Shown here piece by piece: positions 1-10,227 of a stretch of 64,000 nucleotides of DNA; position 1 is the first letter of the stretch; each line of letters starts with the position of its first letter. The DNA comes from Gimesia aquarii (GTDB taxonomy: Bacteria; Planctomycetota; Planctomycetia; Planctomycetales; Planctomycetaceae): positions 3,101,501-3,165,500 of the forward strand of contig NZ_CP037920.1 of assembly GCF_007748195.1 (NCBI RefSeq). Direction: 5' to 3'. The translations under genes were made by a program, and so were the position numbers. The notes under the pieces are model-generated. The model worked only from the letters and a program-made list of their open reading frames with translations, searched no databases and was not told the origin of the DNA.

Positions 1-168
1 TCAGGAGGGGTTTGCCTAGTTATCTAAATACTCATAGCAGAATATCTTACCAAATACCTAATATTATTAAATTTGCATAAGTTTTAAGCACTTGCGAGAA
101 CATAAATTACGATGTCGAAAAGAAGTGTTTTAATAGAAACGAATTAGGCTACGCGTAGTTTCACAGCA

Positions 169-1107
169 CTATTCAAATAGCGCGTCTACGAACCCCTGTG
201 AGTTAAACAGTTCCAAGTCGTCAATTTGTTCGCCAACACCGACATACTTAACGGGTATACCCATCTTCTGACGAATCGCGACGGTCACTCCACCACGCGC
301 GGTTCCATCTAATTTTGCTAAAATTAGTCCGGAACATTCAATTGCTTTCGTGAAATGCTCTGCCTGACTCACTCCATTTTGTCCCGTGGTCGCATCCAGA
401 ACCAGCAGACTTTCGTGTGGTGCCTCGGGGACTTTTTTACTGATGACACGTTTAATCTTTTCCAGTTCTTCCATCAGATTCGCATGGGTTTGTAATCGAC
501 CTGCAGTATCAATAATCAGGTAGTCTGCTCCAGTTTCTAATGCACTTTCGCAGCCTGAATACGCGACACTCGCAGGATCGGTGCCATCAGGACGTGTCAC
601 AATTTCGCAACCTAATCGGTTGGCCCACATAGTCAATTGTTCTACAGCGGCCGCCCGAAATGTGTCTCCCGCAGCTAATACAACGGTTTTGTTCTGTTTG
701 AGCAGTAAGTTAGCCAGTTTGGCGATCGATGTCGTTTTTCCGACACCGTTCACGCCTGCGACCAGGATCACTGTCAAACCGTTCGGATTCTTATTGAGCG
801 GAGACAAGGGGTCTGCGATATCCCATTTTGTATCGCCTTCCCCTTCGAGCAATGATCTCAGTTTCTCTTTGACTGTTTCTTCGATTTCGTCCAGAATGAC
901 GGTGCGGCCACCATGCTTTTTGCGGATCTCTTCACAAATTGCAGAAGCAGAAGTGACTCCCATGTCTGTTTTAATCAGGCGTGCTTCAAATTCTTCGATT
1001 TTCTGATCATCGAGAATCTCACCTGCTTTGAATAAGTCGCGAACATCTGTTCGCATGACTTCTTTTGTTTTTTGTAATCCACGTTTTAAGCGGTCAAACA
1101 GACCCAT
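169..1107 (-). CDS. ftsY: Signal recognition particle receptor FtsY
   Basis: SRP receptor GTPase that docks ribosome-nascent chain-SRP complexes at the inner membrane. The 312-residue protein opens with the helical N domain (starts MGLFDRLKRGLQ, about residues 1-85), followed by the G domain. Visible GTPase motifs are GVNGVGKTT (P-loop), DTFRAAAVEQL, DTAGR and the guanine-specificity motif as AKLDGTARGG; the closing GVGEQIDDLELF is typical of FtsY. The long acidic A domain of E. coli FtsY is absent, as in many short bacterial forms. It stands alone; the 168 bases after its stop hold no gene or clear terminator. Identification is secure. Confidence 0.97.
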   Translation of the reverse strand: MGLFDRLKRGLQKTKEVMRTDVRDLFKAGEILDDQKIEEFEARLIKTDMGVTSASAICEEIRKKHGGRTVILDEIEETVKEKLRSLLEGEGDTKWDIADPLSPLNKNPNGLTVILVAGVNGVGKTTSIAKLANLLLKQNKTVVLAAGDTFRAAAVEQLTMWANRLGCEIVTRPDGTDPASVAYSGCESALETGADYLIIDTAGRLQTHANLMEELEKIKRVISKKVPEAPHESLLVLDATTGQNGVSQAEHFTKAIECSGLILAKLDGTARGGVTVAIRQKMGIPVKYVGVGEQIDDLELFNSQGFVDALFE

Positions 1108-1235
1108 TTTCCTACTCTCTGATATTTATATTGGATAATTCTGAATTCAATGATTAAAAAGTCCTGGACCGGATAATATAGTGTTCTGGTACAGACGACA
1201 AGTAGCCCAAAGCGGGGAGTCGGGCCTTTCATTGA

Positions 1236-2729
1236 TTAGGGAGCCGATTGTGAAAGATCGTCAAAGCGTTGAACCGCCTGATTCCAAATTTCACTGTCTT
1301 GTGGTTCATATCTGTTGGTTTCAGTAGAATTCAAGACAATTTCACGGATTTCGGCCAACGAACTCACTGAACCTGCAGCTCTGGCTTGTACCAATACATT
1401 CCCCAAACCTGTGGCTTCCACGGGACCTGTGATCACTGGGACTTGACACGAATTGGCTGTGAATTGATTCAAGAGCTCATTTTTCGTACCGCCTCCTACA
1501 ATATGGATCACTTCGATAGAAGTGCCCGTCAGTTCTTCAAGCCAACCAAGGACTTTTCGATACTTCAAAGCAAGGCTTTCCAAGGCACAGCGAATAAATT
1601 GGCCTTCGGTTTCCGGAATCGGTTGTTTGGTTTCTTCGCAATAATTTTTGATCGCATCCAGCATGTCATCAGGGCTGAGAAACCTTGGATCATCAGGATC
1701 GACCAGAGATCGAAAAGCGTCAGCTGCAGCCGCTGCGTTTGCCAGTTCTGAGTAGTCCAGAGTTTTACCACGGCGTTCATAGGCGCGCCGGCATTCTTGA
1801 ACCAGCCAGAGTCCCATAATATTTTTTAATAATCGATAGGTTCCGTCGACCCCACCTTCATTAGTAAAGTTCAATTCAAACGCACGCTGACCGAGTACTG
1901 CAGAATTAACTTCGACCCCCATTAAAGACCAGGTTCCAGAACTGATATAAGCCCAGTCTGCTGTTCCGGTATGGGAAGTGGGAATTGCGGCAACAGCCGA
2001 GGCAGTATCATGCGTAGCCGGGGCAATGACATCGATTTTACCAAGACCCGTTTGCTGCATCACTTCATCACGAAGTGTTCCAAGTTTTGTTCCGGGAGGG
2101 ATAACTTTGGGTAACATGGTGGTTGGAATTTCCAGCTTACTTAATAAATCCTTAGCCCAGTCACCCGTTTTAGGATTCAGGCATTGTGTGGTTGTTGCAT
2201 TCGTAAATTCAACGACTTGACTACCTGATAAGAGCCAGTGAAAAAAGTCTGGGATGAGGAGAAATATTTCCGCCTGATTTAATAAATCAAGATCTGTTTC
2301 TTGCATTGCCAACAATTGATAGAGCGTGTTAAGCTCCATAAACTGCAAGCCGGTTGCATTAAAAATATCCTCCTGCGGAACACGTGAAATTGCCAGTTTC
2401 AGCATCCCTTCAGTTCGGGAGTCGCGATAGTGATAAGGCTGTCCCAGTAGTTCCTGTTTTTCGGAAAGTAAGACATAATCGACTCCCCACGTATCAACAC
2501 CGACCGAAGTAATTTGATCGCCATATTTTTGTGCGGCAAGCGACAATCCTTTGAGAATGGATGACCAAAGTCCAATCACATTCCAGCGACGGGTTCCCGC
2601 AACCGGAACTGGTCCATTACTGAATCGGTATATTTCTTCGAGGCGAATTTGCTTCCCATCCAGCAATCCTGCCAATACACGGCCACTTTCAGCACCTAAA
2701 TCAATTCCCAAAAAACACTGTTCCGGCAT
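1236..2729 (-). CDS. rhaB: Rhamnulokinase (FGGY carbohydrate kinase)
   Basis: Phosphorylates L-rhamnulose to L-rhamnulose 1-phosphate in the cytoplasm. Visible are the FGGY N-terminal phosphate-binding segment [26 protein letters not shown] characteristic of RhaB, and the C-terminal ATPase-fold motif [18 protein letters not shown]. The ATG at 2729 is chosen because AAGGA lies about 7 bases upstream; an in-frame ATG at 2783 adds 18 residues before the conserved fold and has no ribosome-binding site. Length is about 497 residues, normal for the family. No isomerase, aldolase or rhamnose transporter is next to it, so it is an isolated pathway gene here. Planctomycetes are known to degrade rhamnose and fucose through a bacterial microcompartment encoded elsewhere; a link to that pathway is inference. 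Confidence 0.9.
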   Translation of the reverse strand: MPEQCFLGIDLGAESGRVLAGLLDGKQIRLEEIYRFSNGPVPVAGTRRWNVIGLWSSILKGLSLAAQKYGDQITSVGVDTWGVDYVLLSEKQELLGQPYHYRDSRTEGMLKLAISRVPQEDIFNATGLQFMELNTLYQLLAMQETDLDLLNQAEIFLLIPDFFHWLLSGSQVVEFTNATTTQCLNPKTGDWAKDLLSKLEIPTTMLPKVIPPGTKLGTLRDEVMQQTGLGKIDVIAPATHDTASAVAAIPTSHTGTADWAYISSGTWSLMGVEVNSAVLGQRAFELNFTNEGGVDGTYRLLKNIMGLWLVQECRRAYERRGKTLDYSELANAAAAADAFRSLVDPDDPRFLSPDDMLDAIKNYCEETKQPIPETEGQFIRCALESLALKYRKVLGWLEELTGTSIEVIHIVGGGTKNELLNQFTANSCQVPVITGPVEATGLGNVLVQARAAGSVSSLAEIREIVLNSTETNRYEPQDSEIWNQAVQRFDDLSQSAP

Positions 2730-3030
2730 TGAATAATCCTTGTCCACAGAAGATGAATATTTTGATCGGTTCGTATTTATCATAATTCGACGACAAATAC
2801 ATAATATAAAAACTTCACTGGAATTTCATTGGATACTGGTTGTCCCCATTTAAAGAATTACAGATCATGGTAACATCTGATTTCATGGTTGTTGTTTGAC
2901 AATTGTAACCTTTTACTCATGAACGATCGCTGTTCGTAATCTTACACATATTATTAAGAAACTTTCGATTATAGATGTGAACTAGACACGATTTTCTTAG
3001 TTCCACCACATTATTGAAAAGCCGAATGAA
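2730..3030. other. Divergent intergenic region between rhaB and the TMEM43-like gene
   Basis: About 300 bases without a convincing gene, between two divergently transcribed genes, so it should hold both promoters. A TTGACA hexamer occurs at 2896-2901 on the plus strand, but no good -10 box lies at the right distance. I see no terminator, repeat or RNA structure I would defend. Confidence 0.5.
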
Positions 3031-3588
3031 ATGAACCAGAAATCTGAAGAAACAGTAGAAAATTCGTTCGGAACACGATTCAAAATCGCCTTGAAAAATC
3101 TGGGTATCGGGATCGTATTTGTTATTGCGGGACTGTTTTTACTTTGGCATAACGAATCAAAAATTCTCGATAGAGAGATCCGTATTGCTCAGGCAGAATC
3201 TATTCTCTCAGAAAATCAGGAAACGACGACTGACCAGAAAGAGAACGAAACAACAGAAGATTCGAATTTAAGTAAAGCTACACTGTTTAACTGGGTATTA
3301 CGGATAGCTGGATGGGTCATACTATTTCTGGGTCTGGCGACTCTCTTTAAGCCTTTGGTCGTGCTTGTGGAAAAGATTCCCTTATTGGGTAACTTTGTAG
3401 GACGTGGGATTACTGTTTTTGCCTTACTCAGTTCTTTAAGTCTTTCGCTCATTCTTGTTTCTGCAGTCTGGATGGTGGCGAGACCGGTCTATGGTGCCGT
3501 TTTACTTTTATTGGGTATTGTTCCGCTCCTGATCCTGTATCGTTCTGGTAAGCGTGCGCGATTAAAACAGGCACTCAAACAAACCTGA
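3031..3588 (+). CDS. Miniature TMEM43-family membrane protein
   Basis: Small integral membrane protein of 185 residues. The N-terminal SFGTRFKIALKNLGIGIV followed by a transmembrane helix and LLWHNESKILDR resembles the start of TMEM43 (LUMA) proteins (SFG..., then a helix, then WNE). The C-terminal half, with about four helices (WVILFLGLATLFKPLVVL, then LLGNFVGRGITVF and two more), resembles their C-terminal membrane block. Between the two lies only a charged segment of roughly 40 residues, whereas usual TMEM43 proteins carry a large extracytoplasmic domain there. The reading frame is continuous. Function unknown; the family assignment is from motif resemblance only. The 284 bases after it contain no credible gene. 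Confidence 0.6.
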   Translation: MNQKSEETVENSFGTRFKIALKNLGIGIVFVIAGLFLLWHNESKILDREIRIAQAESILSENQETTTDQKENETTEDSNLSKATLFNWVLRIAGWVILFLGLATLFKPLVVLVEKIPLLGNFVGRGITVFALLSSLSLSLILVSAVWMVARPVYGAVLLLLGIVPLLILYRSGKRARLKQALKQT

Positions 3589-3872
3589 GCTCTTTTACGA
3601 CCACGTTTTTTGTAATTGTTACATAAAAAGAATACAGTCTTTCCCTTGGTGTTCTATCTCTCCCAGTGTGTTGCAAGCATGCCTGCGGGTTCCCAACTTT
3701 CTGTCCAAGAACGCAGGATTCCTACAAGTCGAATAACCCATATAACCGATACCTTTGATATATCTGATACTCTTCACGCAGAAATTCCTGCGCTGCAGAG
3801 TCATTTTTTGCTGAAGCTGTCTTACATGGAAGGCAGTTTCGTAGAGTCCCTTGGCTTGTAGACTTCTATAAA

Positions 3873-5258
3873 ATGAGATTGAAGTACAACATGGTAAATC
3901 CGGCCTACCGATTGATGCTTGGGATGATAGTGATCTTGTCAGGGACAGGGCTTCGTTCTGCACAGGCGCAGTATAATACTGGAGCGCCTGCTCAACCGGG
4001 AACAATGTTTACGTCCGCTCCTTATCAGCCTCAGTATTCACCAGAGCAAAATTACGGAACAGATCCGGAATACTATCAATCCATGGATCAATATGCTTCT
4101 GGTTATAACAGGAGCCTCTATTATGGAGCCGGCGATCAATCAGAAATGATTACTCGTGTATTGCCCGTCGATCGTGGTTGGGCCTATGATCATCCAGCGG
4201 ATGGCTTCTTTAAGAATATTGTTTCTAACAGTTGGATGCGAGTTGAATATTTACTCTGGAAGGCACCACCTGGAAACCAATTGATTGGTACTGAGCTAAC
4301 GTCAGGTAACGACCCTCGGCTACCATTTGCGACGGCAGATTTCGATGGATTTAATACACTTTCCACCAAAGAGCTCGACTTAAGTTCAATTGGTAAGGAA
4401 GGTTCCAATGGAATTCGGGGAACCTTCGGTGTGGATTTTAATAGGGGAAGCATTGAGACTTCTTTTTTCGGGATGGATACTGACTCCAGTGGTGTTTCCA
4501 TTGGAGTGCAAGACCTGTTGGGTCCCAATAATGGCCAAACAGATTTGATTTCGATACTAACTTTGTTAGATGGTCAGCTGGCTGATGTAGGGCGAAATTT
4601 TAATCAGAAGTTTGAAGTGGAATATCATTCTCAGGCTTGGGGAGTGGAAAGTAATTATGTCATTAATACTGAGCGCCTCTTTTTTAGAACCTATTATGGG
4701 GCGGGTGGATTGCAAATTCGTCCCATGGTTGGTTTTCGTTATTTGAAGATTGGTGAGGAAATGGTCATCAAGGGGGGCTTCGAAGAGCTAAATACAGTTC
4801 CTCCACAACCTTTCTTTGAGACGACCATTAATTCCACTACGAATAACAAACTATATGTCCCTCAAGCAGGAATTCGCATGGAATTCGTGCATCCCTGGTT
4901 TACTATTTCAGCAGAGCCAAAGGTTGGATTTGGTGTCAATAACTATAACGGGAGCGTGTTAACGAATCAATTTTTCGGGCCAACGGACCCTACTCATGTA
5001 ACACAAATCTCAAAAACAAGATTTGCACCCACATTTGAATTTGGCGTGAATGCCAGAATACATCTCAGTGAAAATTTCACATTTAACGTGGGTTACAACT
5101 TCTTATGGGCCAATCAAATCGCCAGACCAGGAACAATTACTTACTACAATGTTTCTTCTGCTAACACAACCGATGGCGTATCGTTACGAGCCCAAGACAG
5201 TCTCGACAGCTATAAACTGCATGGTTTGGTCATTGGTGGCGAAATTCGCTTACCGTAA
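3873..5258 (+). CDS. BBP7-family outer-membrane beta-barrel protein
   Basis: Probable outer-membrane protein of the planctomycete BBP7 family. A signal peptide (hydrophobic core LMLGMIVILSGTGL, likely cleavage after AQA before QYN) is followed by a Gln/Tyr/Pro-rich stretch to about residue 85. The family hallmark RVEYLLWKAPPGN sits near residue 125, and the remainder alternates short amphipathic strands and ends in GLVIGGEIRLP, as expected for a barrel. A second possible start is the ATG at 3891, and neither start has a strong ribosome-binding site. It is convergent with the DUF1501 gene at 5306, only 47 bases away, with no clear terminator between. Cargo or function is unknown. Confidence 0.8.
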   Translation: MRLKYNMVNPAYRLMLGMIVILSGTGLRSAQAQYNTGAPAQPGTMFTSAPYQPQYSPEQNYGTDPEYYQSMDQYASGYNRSLYYGAGDQSEMITRVLPVDRGWAYDHPADGFFKNIVSNSWMRVEYLLWKAPPGNQLIGTELTSGNDPRLPFATADFDGFNTLSTKELDLSSIGKEGSNGIRGTFGVDFNRGSIETSFFGMDTDSSGVSIGVQDLLGPNNGQTDLISILTLLDGQLADVGRNFNQKFEVEYHSQAWGVESNYVINTERLFFRTYYGAGGLQIRPMVGFRYLKIGEEMVIKGGFEELNTVPPQPFFETTINSTTNNKLYVPQAGIRMEFVHPWFTISAEPKVGFGVNNYNGSVLTNQFFGPTDPTHVTQISKTRFAPTFEFGVNARIHLSENFTFNVGYNFLWANQIARPGTITYYNVSSANTTDGVSLRAQDSLDSYKLHGLVIGGEIRLP

Positions 5259-5305
5259 AACGGCAATGGGTGAATTGAAAGAATCAACTAACAGGTCTAC
5301 CTCAA

Positions 5306-6784
5306 TCAGGCGATCAGTTTTTCTACGATTTTTCCGCCAACATTAGTCAGTCGGATATCGAGGCCACCAAACTTCTGAGCTAATTTTAAGTGATTCATGC
5401 CAAACAAGTGGAGCAACGTTGCATGAAAATCATTAATGTGTACCGGCTCATCTTCCACTGACCAGCCAAGTTCGCTCGTCTTACCGATGACCTGTCCGCC
5501 TTTGACACCTCCACCGGCCATCCAGAGGCTGAATGCGTTGGGGTGATGGTCACGGCCCGTAACTGCTTTAGAGCCAGTACGATTTTCACCGAGTGGTGTT
5601 CGCCCGAATTCCCCGGCCATCACAACCAGAGTGGAATCGAGTAACCCACGTTGCTTCAGGTCTTTCAATAATGCGGCGACGGGTTGGTCTACGATGTTCG
5701 TATTACGGGTAAGACCGGCATCAAGACCGCTGTGATGATCCCAGGAAGCATGATAGAGATTAATAAATCGAACACCCCGTTCTACCAGCCTGCGTGCTAA
5801 AAGACAGTTGCGGGCAAAGGCCGCTTCGGCGTCCGAGCCTCCTCCTCGTTTCCCTTTTTTGGTATCACCCTTTCGATTGACTCCATACGCGGTTTGAGTT
5901 GCTTTGGTTTCGCTTGATAAATCAATCAACTCAGGAGCCGAGGATTGCATTTGAAATGCTAATTCATAGCTGGCGATGCGGCTGGCAATTTCCTCATCAC
6001 CAGTCTGGTCAAGCTGCTTGCGATTTAAACGCTTGATGGCTTCCAGCCCCGATTTTTGAATTTCCGAACTGATTCCCGGAGGATTATTCAAATTCAGAAC
6101 CGGCTCACCTTTATTTCTGAATAGAACTCCGGCATAAGTCGATGGTAAAGAGCCGCTTGACCAGAGCGATGCACCTCCACTTGCACCACGTCCTGCTGTT
6201 AGTACAACATAACCCGGTAAGTTGGTAGATTGACTTCCCAGTCCGTAAGTCAACCAGGAACCGATGCTGGGCCTGCCGAACCGACCGACTCCGGTATTCA
6301 TCATGAGTTGAGCGGGATGGTGATTGAACTGTTCCGTATACATTGAGCGAACCAATGCGATATCATCTGCACAGGAAGCGATATTCGGAAGTAAGTCTGA
6401 AAATTCGGTCCCACATTCACCATGTTTGGTGAATTTTCGAGGGCTACCACTCAAAGTTGCGGTTTCTTTGTTGATAAACGCAAAACGAACTTTTTCAGTG
6501 ACCTCTTTAGGAAGAGGTTGTCCATTTAGCTCCTGGAGTTTTGGTTTGGGGTCATATAGATCAATTTGACTAGGACCACCGGCTAGAAAGATAAAGATAC
6601 AGTTTTTCGCTTTTCCTGGAAAATGCGAGTCTTTGGGGGCGAGAGGATTTGACAGATTGGTATCCGAGGCAAGTAAACCTTCTTTTTCCATCATCGCAGC
6701 CAGTGCATAACCGGCAACACTGCATGAAGAGTTCAGCAGAAAGCGACGACGTGCCAGATTTAAAGAGTCAGAATAGGTATTCAT
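5306..6784 (-). CDS. DUF1501 family protein, Tat-exported (pair A)
   Basis: Exported member of DUF1501, a family with an alkaline-phosphatase/sulfatase-like fold; no reaction is established. The twin-arginine signal (ARRRFLLNSSCSVAGYALAAM) starts within 15 residues of the ATG at 6784; an upstream in-frame start at 6868 would overlap the previous gene and push the signal inward, so it is not used. Family landmarks are GGPSQIDLYDPKP, WDHHSGLD, GEFGRTP and GRDHHPNAFSLWMAGGG, whose His/Asp residues are probable metal ligands. It lies 61 bases downstream of its cytochrome/DUF1553 partner in a two-gene operon. In sequence detail (WSSGSLPSTY, EIASRIASYE) it belongs with the DUF1501 protein at 59082-60488. 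Confidence 0.9.
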   Translation of the reverse strand: MNTYSDSLNLARRRFLLNSSCSVAGYALAAMMEKEGLLASDTNLSNPLAPKDSHFPGKAKNCIFIFLAGGPSQIDLYDPKPKLQELNGQPLPKEVTEKVRFAFINKETATLSGSPRKFTKHGECGTEFSDLLPNIASCADDIALVRSMYTEQFNHHPAQLMMNTGVGRFGRPSIGSWLTYGLGSQSTNLPGYVVLTAGRGASGGASLWSSGSLPSTYAGVLFRNKGEPVLNLNNPPGISSEIQKSGLEAIKRLNRKQLDQTGDEEIASRIASYELAFQMQSSAPELIDLSSETKATQTAYGVNRKGDTKKGKRGGGSDAEAAFARNCLLARRLVERGVRFINLYHASWDHHSGLDAGLTRNTNIVDQPVAALLKDLKQRGLLDSTLVVMAGEFGRTPLGENRTGSKAVTGRDHHPNAFSLWMAGGGVKGGQVIGKTSELGWSVEDEPVHINDFHATLLHLFGMNHLKLAQKFGGLDIRLTNVGGKIVEKLIA

Positions 6785-6845
6785 CGTTTTTTCTGTCCAA
6801 ATCGAAAAGTGATCTTTAAAAATTACATGTAGTTTTTTTATGCTA

Positions 6846-9800
6846 CTAGCTACGTGTGACAAACTCATCCAGATTCATTAAAACTCGTCCAATGATAATC
6901 CAGGTTGCTACTTCTTGCGGAGTACTGCCAGCAGGAATCTTTTGACCCTTTGTCAGTTGAGTCACGGCTTTCTTATCCGACTTCAGGATTTGAGTTTGAT
7001 CTCGATATAGTTGCTTAACGATGTTGATATCCTCATCCGAAGGTGGTCGTGCCAGGCAGAGTTGAAACGCATGTTTGATACGAGTATCGAGTTGAGAGCC
7101 CTTGTTTTGTGTTTCCGCAACAATACGTTTTCCAAGTGTCTGCGAACATTCAAAAAAGACCGGGTCATTCCAGATTGTGAGCGCCTGAATGGGAGTGTTT
7201 GATCTTTCTCTACGTGTACAGCTTAGATTGGAATCAGGAGAATCAAAGGCCATCAGCATGGGGTACGGAACCGTTCTTTGGAAAAACGTGTATAATCCTC
7301 GCCGGTAGCGATCATCCCCTTTGCTGGTAGGCCATTTGACTGAATTCGCGTATCCCAGGCTGGCAACACCATCAGGTTGGGGGGGATTCACACTGCGGCC
7401 TCCGATCTTATGTTTCAACAATCCACTGACGGCAAGCGCCTGATCACGGACGATCTCAGCTTCAACGCGTAGACGGTTTTGATGAGACAACCAGGTATTG
7501 TACGGATTGCGTTCTGCCAGCTCTGGTCTACTGTTTGAAGACTGGCGATACGTGGCTGATGTGACAATTAATTTATGGAGCTGTTTCAAACTCCAGCTAT
7601 TTTCACGGAATTGCGTTGCAAGCCAATCCAGAAGTTCTGGATGAGAAGGAGGTTCACCCTGTGTACCAAAATCATCAAGAGTAGACACGATGCCGCGTCC
7701 AAAATAATGGTTCCAAATACGATTCACGGTGACCCGCGCCGTTAACGGATTTTGGGGGCTGAATAACCACCGCGCGAGATCAAGACGATTTGGTTTTTGA
7801 ATGTTCAGCGGTGGCAGGACTGCGGGTGTGTTTGGCTGAACTTCGTCAGCCGGGTTTAGAAAATCACCACGAACCATAAGATGTGTTTTGCGAGGGACCT
7901 TGAGGTGGCTCACGACCTGAGCTTTTGTTGTTTCAGCCGGATTCTTGGGTGCTTTTTTTCTGTGGGCGAGTTCGGCATCTTTCAGCTTTTTAAGCTGAGG
8001 ATCTATTGTACGGTAGTATTCCAGAAGTTCCTGTTGTTGAGAAGCAGTTCGTTGATTACGAGGTGTGTTTAGCGTATCAACGATCATATCCGTCATACCT
8101 GTCAGGGGCAATGGTTTGGATCCGGTAGTCAGTGACAGTCGAAATCGCCCCAGGTTATGATACAGTTTTCGCGTGGTTGAGTGCTGAAGTGAAACGGTAA
8201 CGAGCGTACCTTTCTCAGAACCAAAGGCAGTTTTGGTTTCAAAGGTTGCGATCTGTTTCTTTCCCAGCTGTGGACTAATCGACCATCCGGTATGGGGGCT
8301 GTTGTTAATGACACGGTCAACTTTATATCCCGCCATCTCAAAACTGGCCTGAGCTTTTTGGAGAGGAACTTCTGTCGTTGTTTGGGGAGATTCCAGGTCC
8401 GCAGCTTTCACTGTGAGCATTGTCAGTTCGAAATCTCCGGAAGGGCTACGTCCGGGACCATTTTTCGGAAGGCTGGGATCTGGTAATACTTCAAGGCGGA
8501 TTCCGTTGATGTTTTTCAGGTTAGTCTTGAAAGTGATCGTATAAATTTCTGCGCGTCCCGGGTTATGTCCTCCCGCCAATATAGAACGATCGGGCAGGAT
8601 CTTGAGGGTTGTATTTTGTTTGGCATGGACTGACTCGGGTTTCAGAATGGTCCAGATTGCCTTTTTCTCGGGATTTTGCTGTTCCCATTTGATCAGTGAT
8701 TGATTCAGATTAGTTTGTTCATAGCCCTGAATCGCTTTGACAAGTGGGCCATGGTCTTTTTGATAAACTTGATTTGCCTTTTCGTAGGCGGCACGTTCTT
8801 CAGGCAGGGGAGCACCGATATTCGGTTCAGTCAAAGAATTGAAGAAGGCGTACAGCCGATAATATTCGCGTTGAGTGAGAGGGTCGTACTTATGGGTGTG
8901 ACATTGTCCACATCCCACAGTGATTCCCAGCCAGACTGATCCCAGTGTATTCGTGCGGTCGACGGTTCGCTTGACGCGGTCTTCTTCCGGATCGGTCCCG
9001 CCTTCACGGTTAATGAGAGTATTTCTATGGAATCCGGTTGCCACCAGTTGATCAGTCGTGGGGTTGGGCAATAAATCACCGGCGAGTTGTTCAATCGAAA
9101 ATTGATCAAAGGGCAGATCTTCATTTAACGCATTGATGACCCAGGTTCTCCAGCGCCAGGCATGCGGTCGTTTACTGTCTTTCTCAAATCCGTCACTATC
9201 CGCATAACGAGCTAAATCGAGCCAGTGTCTCCCCCAGCGTTCACCATAGTGCCGGGAGGCGAGTAAATGGTCAACTAGTTTTTCATACCAGTTTGGATCT
9301 GTATTTGTGGTCCATTTCTCGTACTCTTTGATCGAGGGAGGCAAGCCAATTAAGTCCAGGTAGACTCTTCGAATGAGAGTGCTGCGGTCAGCTTCTTCAG
9401 AAGGAAGTACTTTTTCCTGTTCCAGTTTTTGCAGGATGAATGCGTCGATGCCATTTTTGACCCAGGAGTTGAGCTGAACCTGGGGAAGCGGATTTGATTG
9501 AATGGGTTGGAACGCCCAATGATCTGAGCCGGGAAGTTTTTCATTTTGATCAGCAGAATCTGGCCACTTTGCGCCTGTTTCAATCCAACGTTTGACCAGT
9601 GCCAGTTCTGCTTTAGAGAGAGGGGTTCCTTCACCTTCGGGGGGCATTTTATCGCCATCACCCGTTCCTGAAATGCGGTGATAGAGTTCACTCTTTTCAG
9701 TTTGACCAGGGATGATCGCAATTCCGCTGTCACCCCCTTCCAGCGCACGGCTTTTGAGATCGAGTCGAAAACCACCTTCCTGTTTTTCTCGCCCATGGCA

Positions 9801-9959
9801 AGAATAACATTTGGCTTGAAAGAGCGGTTTGATTTGTTTGAGATAATCAGGCTTGTGAGAATCGGTAATGGTGTCTTTCGCGCAGACAAACGACATTTGG
9901 CATACGACATAAAAAGCAACGATTATCCAGGCAGTGAAATGGGTTGCAGGACACTTCAT
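6846..9959 (-). CDS. Cytochrome c / DUF1549 / DUF1553 protein (PSD1 type, pair A)
   Basis: Large periplasmic haem protein of a family expanded in planctomycetes; the reaction is unknown. After a signal peptide (AWIIVAFYVVCQM core) comes a cytochrome c domain with CYSCH and a distal MPP methionine, then DUF1549 (TLIRRVYLDLIGLPPS ... HYGERWGRHWLDLARYADSDG) with a second haem-type motif CGQCHTHKYDP, a middle insert with LPKNGPGR resembling a carbohydrate-binding beta-sandwich, and C-terminal DUF1553 (NPLTARVTVNRIWNHYFGRG). The ATG at 9959 is preferred over longer starts up to 10016 because GAGG lies upstream and the signal peptide follows at once. It is the first gene of the pair. Confidence 0.9.
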   Translation of the reverse strand: MKCPATHFTAWIIVAFYVVCQMSFVCAKDTITDSHKPDYLKQIKPLFQAKCYSCHGREKQEGGFRLDLKSRALEGGDSGIAIIPGQTEKSELYHRISGTGDGDKMPPEGEGTPLSKAELALVKRWIETGAKWPDSADQNEKLPGSDHWAFQPIQSNPLPQVQLNSWVKNGIDAFILQKLEQEKVLPSEEADRSTLIRRVYLDLIGLPPSIKEYEKWTTNTDPNWYEKLVDHLLASRHYGERWGRHWLDLARYADSDGFEKDSKRPHAWRWRTWVINALNEDLPFDQFSIEQLAGDLLPNPTTDQLVATGFHRNTLINREGGTDPEEDRVKRTVDRTNTLGSVWLGITVGCGQCHTHKYDPLTQREYYRLYAFFNSLTEPNIGAPLPEERAAYEKANQVYQKDHGPLVKAIQGYEQTNLNQSLIKWEQQNPEKKAIWTILKPESVHAKQNTTLKILPDRSILAGGHNPGRAEIYTITFKTNLKNINGIRLEVLPDPSLPKNGPGRSPSGDFELTMLTVKAADLESPQTTTEVPLQKAQASFEMAGYKVDRVINNSPHTGWSISPQLGKKQIATFETKTAFGSEKGTLVTVSLQHSTTRKLYHNLGRFRLSLTTGSKPLPLTGMTDMIVDTLNTPRNQRTASQQQELLEYYRTIDPQLKKLKDAELAHRKKAPKNPAETTKAQVVSHLKVPRKTHLMVRGDFLNPADEVQPNTPAVLPPLNIQKPNRLDLARWLFSPQNPLTARVTVNRIWNHYFGRGIVSTLDDFGTQGEPPSHPELLDWLATQFRENSWSLKQLHKLIVTSATYRQSSNSRPELAERNPYNTWLSHQNRLRVEAEIVRDQALAVSGLLKHKIGGRSVNPPQPDGVASLGYANSVKWPTSKGDDRYRRGLYTFFQRTVPYPMLMAFDSPDSNLSCTRRERSNTPIQALTIWNDPVFFECSQTLGKRIVAETQNKGSQLDTRIKHAFQLCLARPPSDEDINIVKQLYRDQTQILKSDKKAVTQLTKGQKIPAGSTPQEVATWIIIGRVLMNLDEFVTRS

Positions 9960-10140
9960 GTTTTGCCTCATATGATCAGGCAATTCAACGATCTGGGTGC
10001 GTCTCTGGAAGGCCAATGTTACGCCATCGTAACATGGGAGAACAGGTAAGTCCCCTTTATGATCACTGTAATTGATATACTAAACTGCGAATACTATCTT
10101 TGTCAATTCTTTACTTCTTGATTGCGTTTGACTAGACCAG

Positions 10141-10185
10141 AATCAAAAAAACCTTTAGAGGGGAGCCAGAGCCGTCTCTAAAGGT
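10141..10185 (-). terminator. Intrinsic terminator of the PIG-L deacetylase gene
   Basis: Inverted repeat ACCTTTAGAG (10151-10160) and CTCTAAAGGT (10176-10185), a perfect 10-bp stem with a 15-base loop. An A-tract at 10145-10150 becomes a U-tract directly after the hairpin on the minus strand. It is placed 43 bases beyond the stop of the gene at 10228. Confidence 0.85.
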
Positions 10186-10227
10186 CTGTTGGTAGTAGTG
10201 GTTTAGCTGAGAGATCGATTTGAGAAT

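Noticed and set aside
149..158. CTACGCGTAG palindrome downstream of ftsY
   Set aside because: No loop and no U-tract, so not a terminator; a 10-base palindrome can occur by chance.
2921..2935. GAAC-N7-GTTC, resembling a LexA-type box
   Set aside because: The half-site orientation and spacing do not match the LexA boxes I know, and neither neighbouring gene is a DNA-damage gene.
3616..3861. Open frame of 81 codons after the TMEM43-like gene
   Set aside because: No ribosome-binding site, no recognisable motif, and an overlapping frame on the other strand is just as long; probably non-coding.
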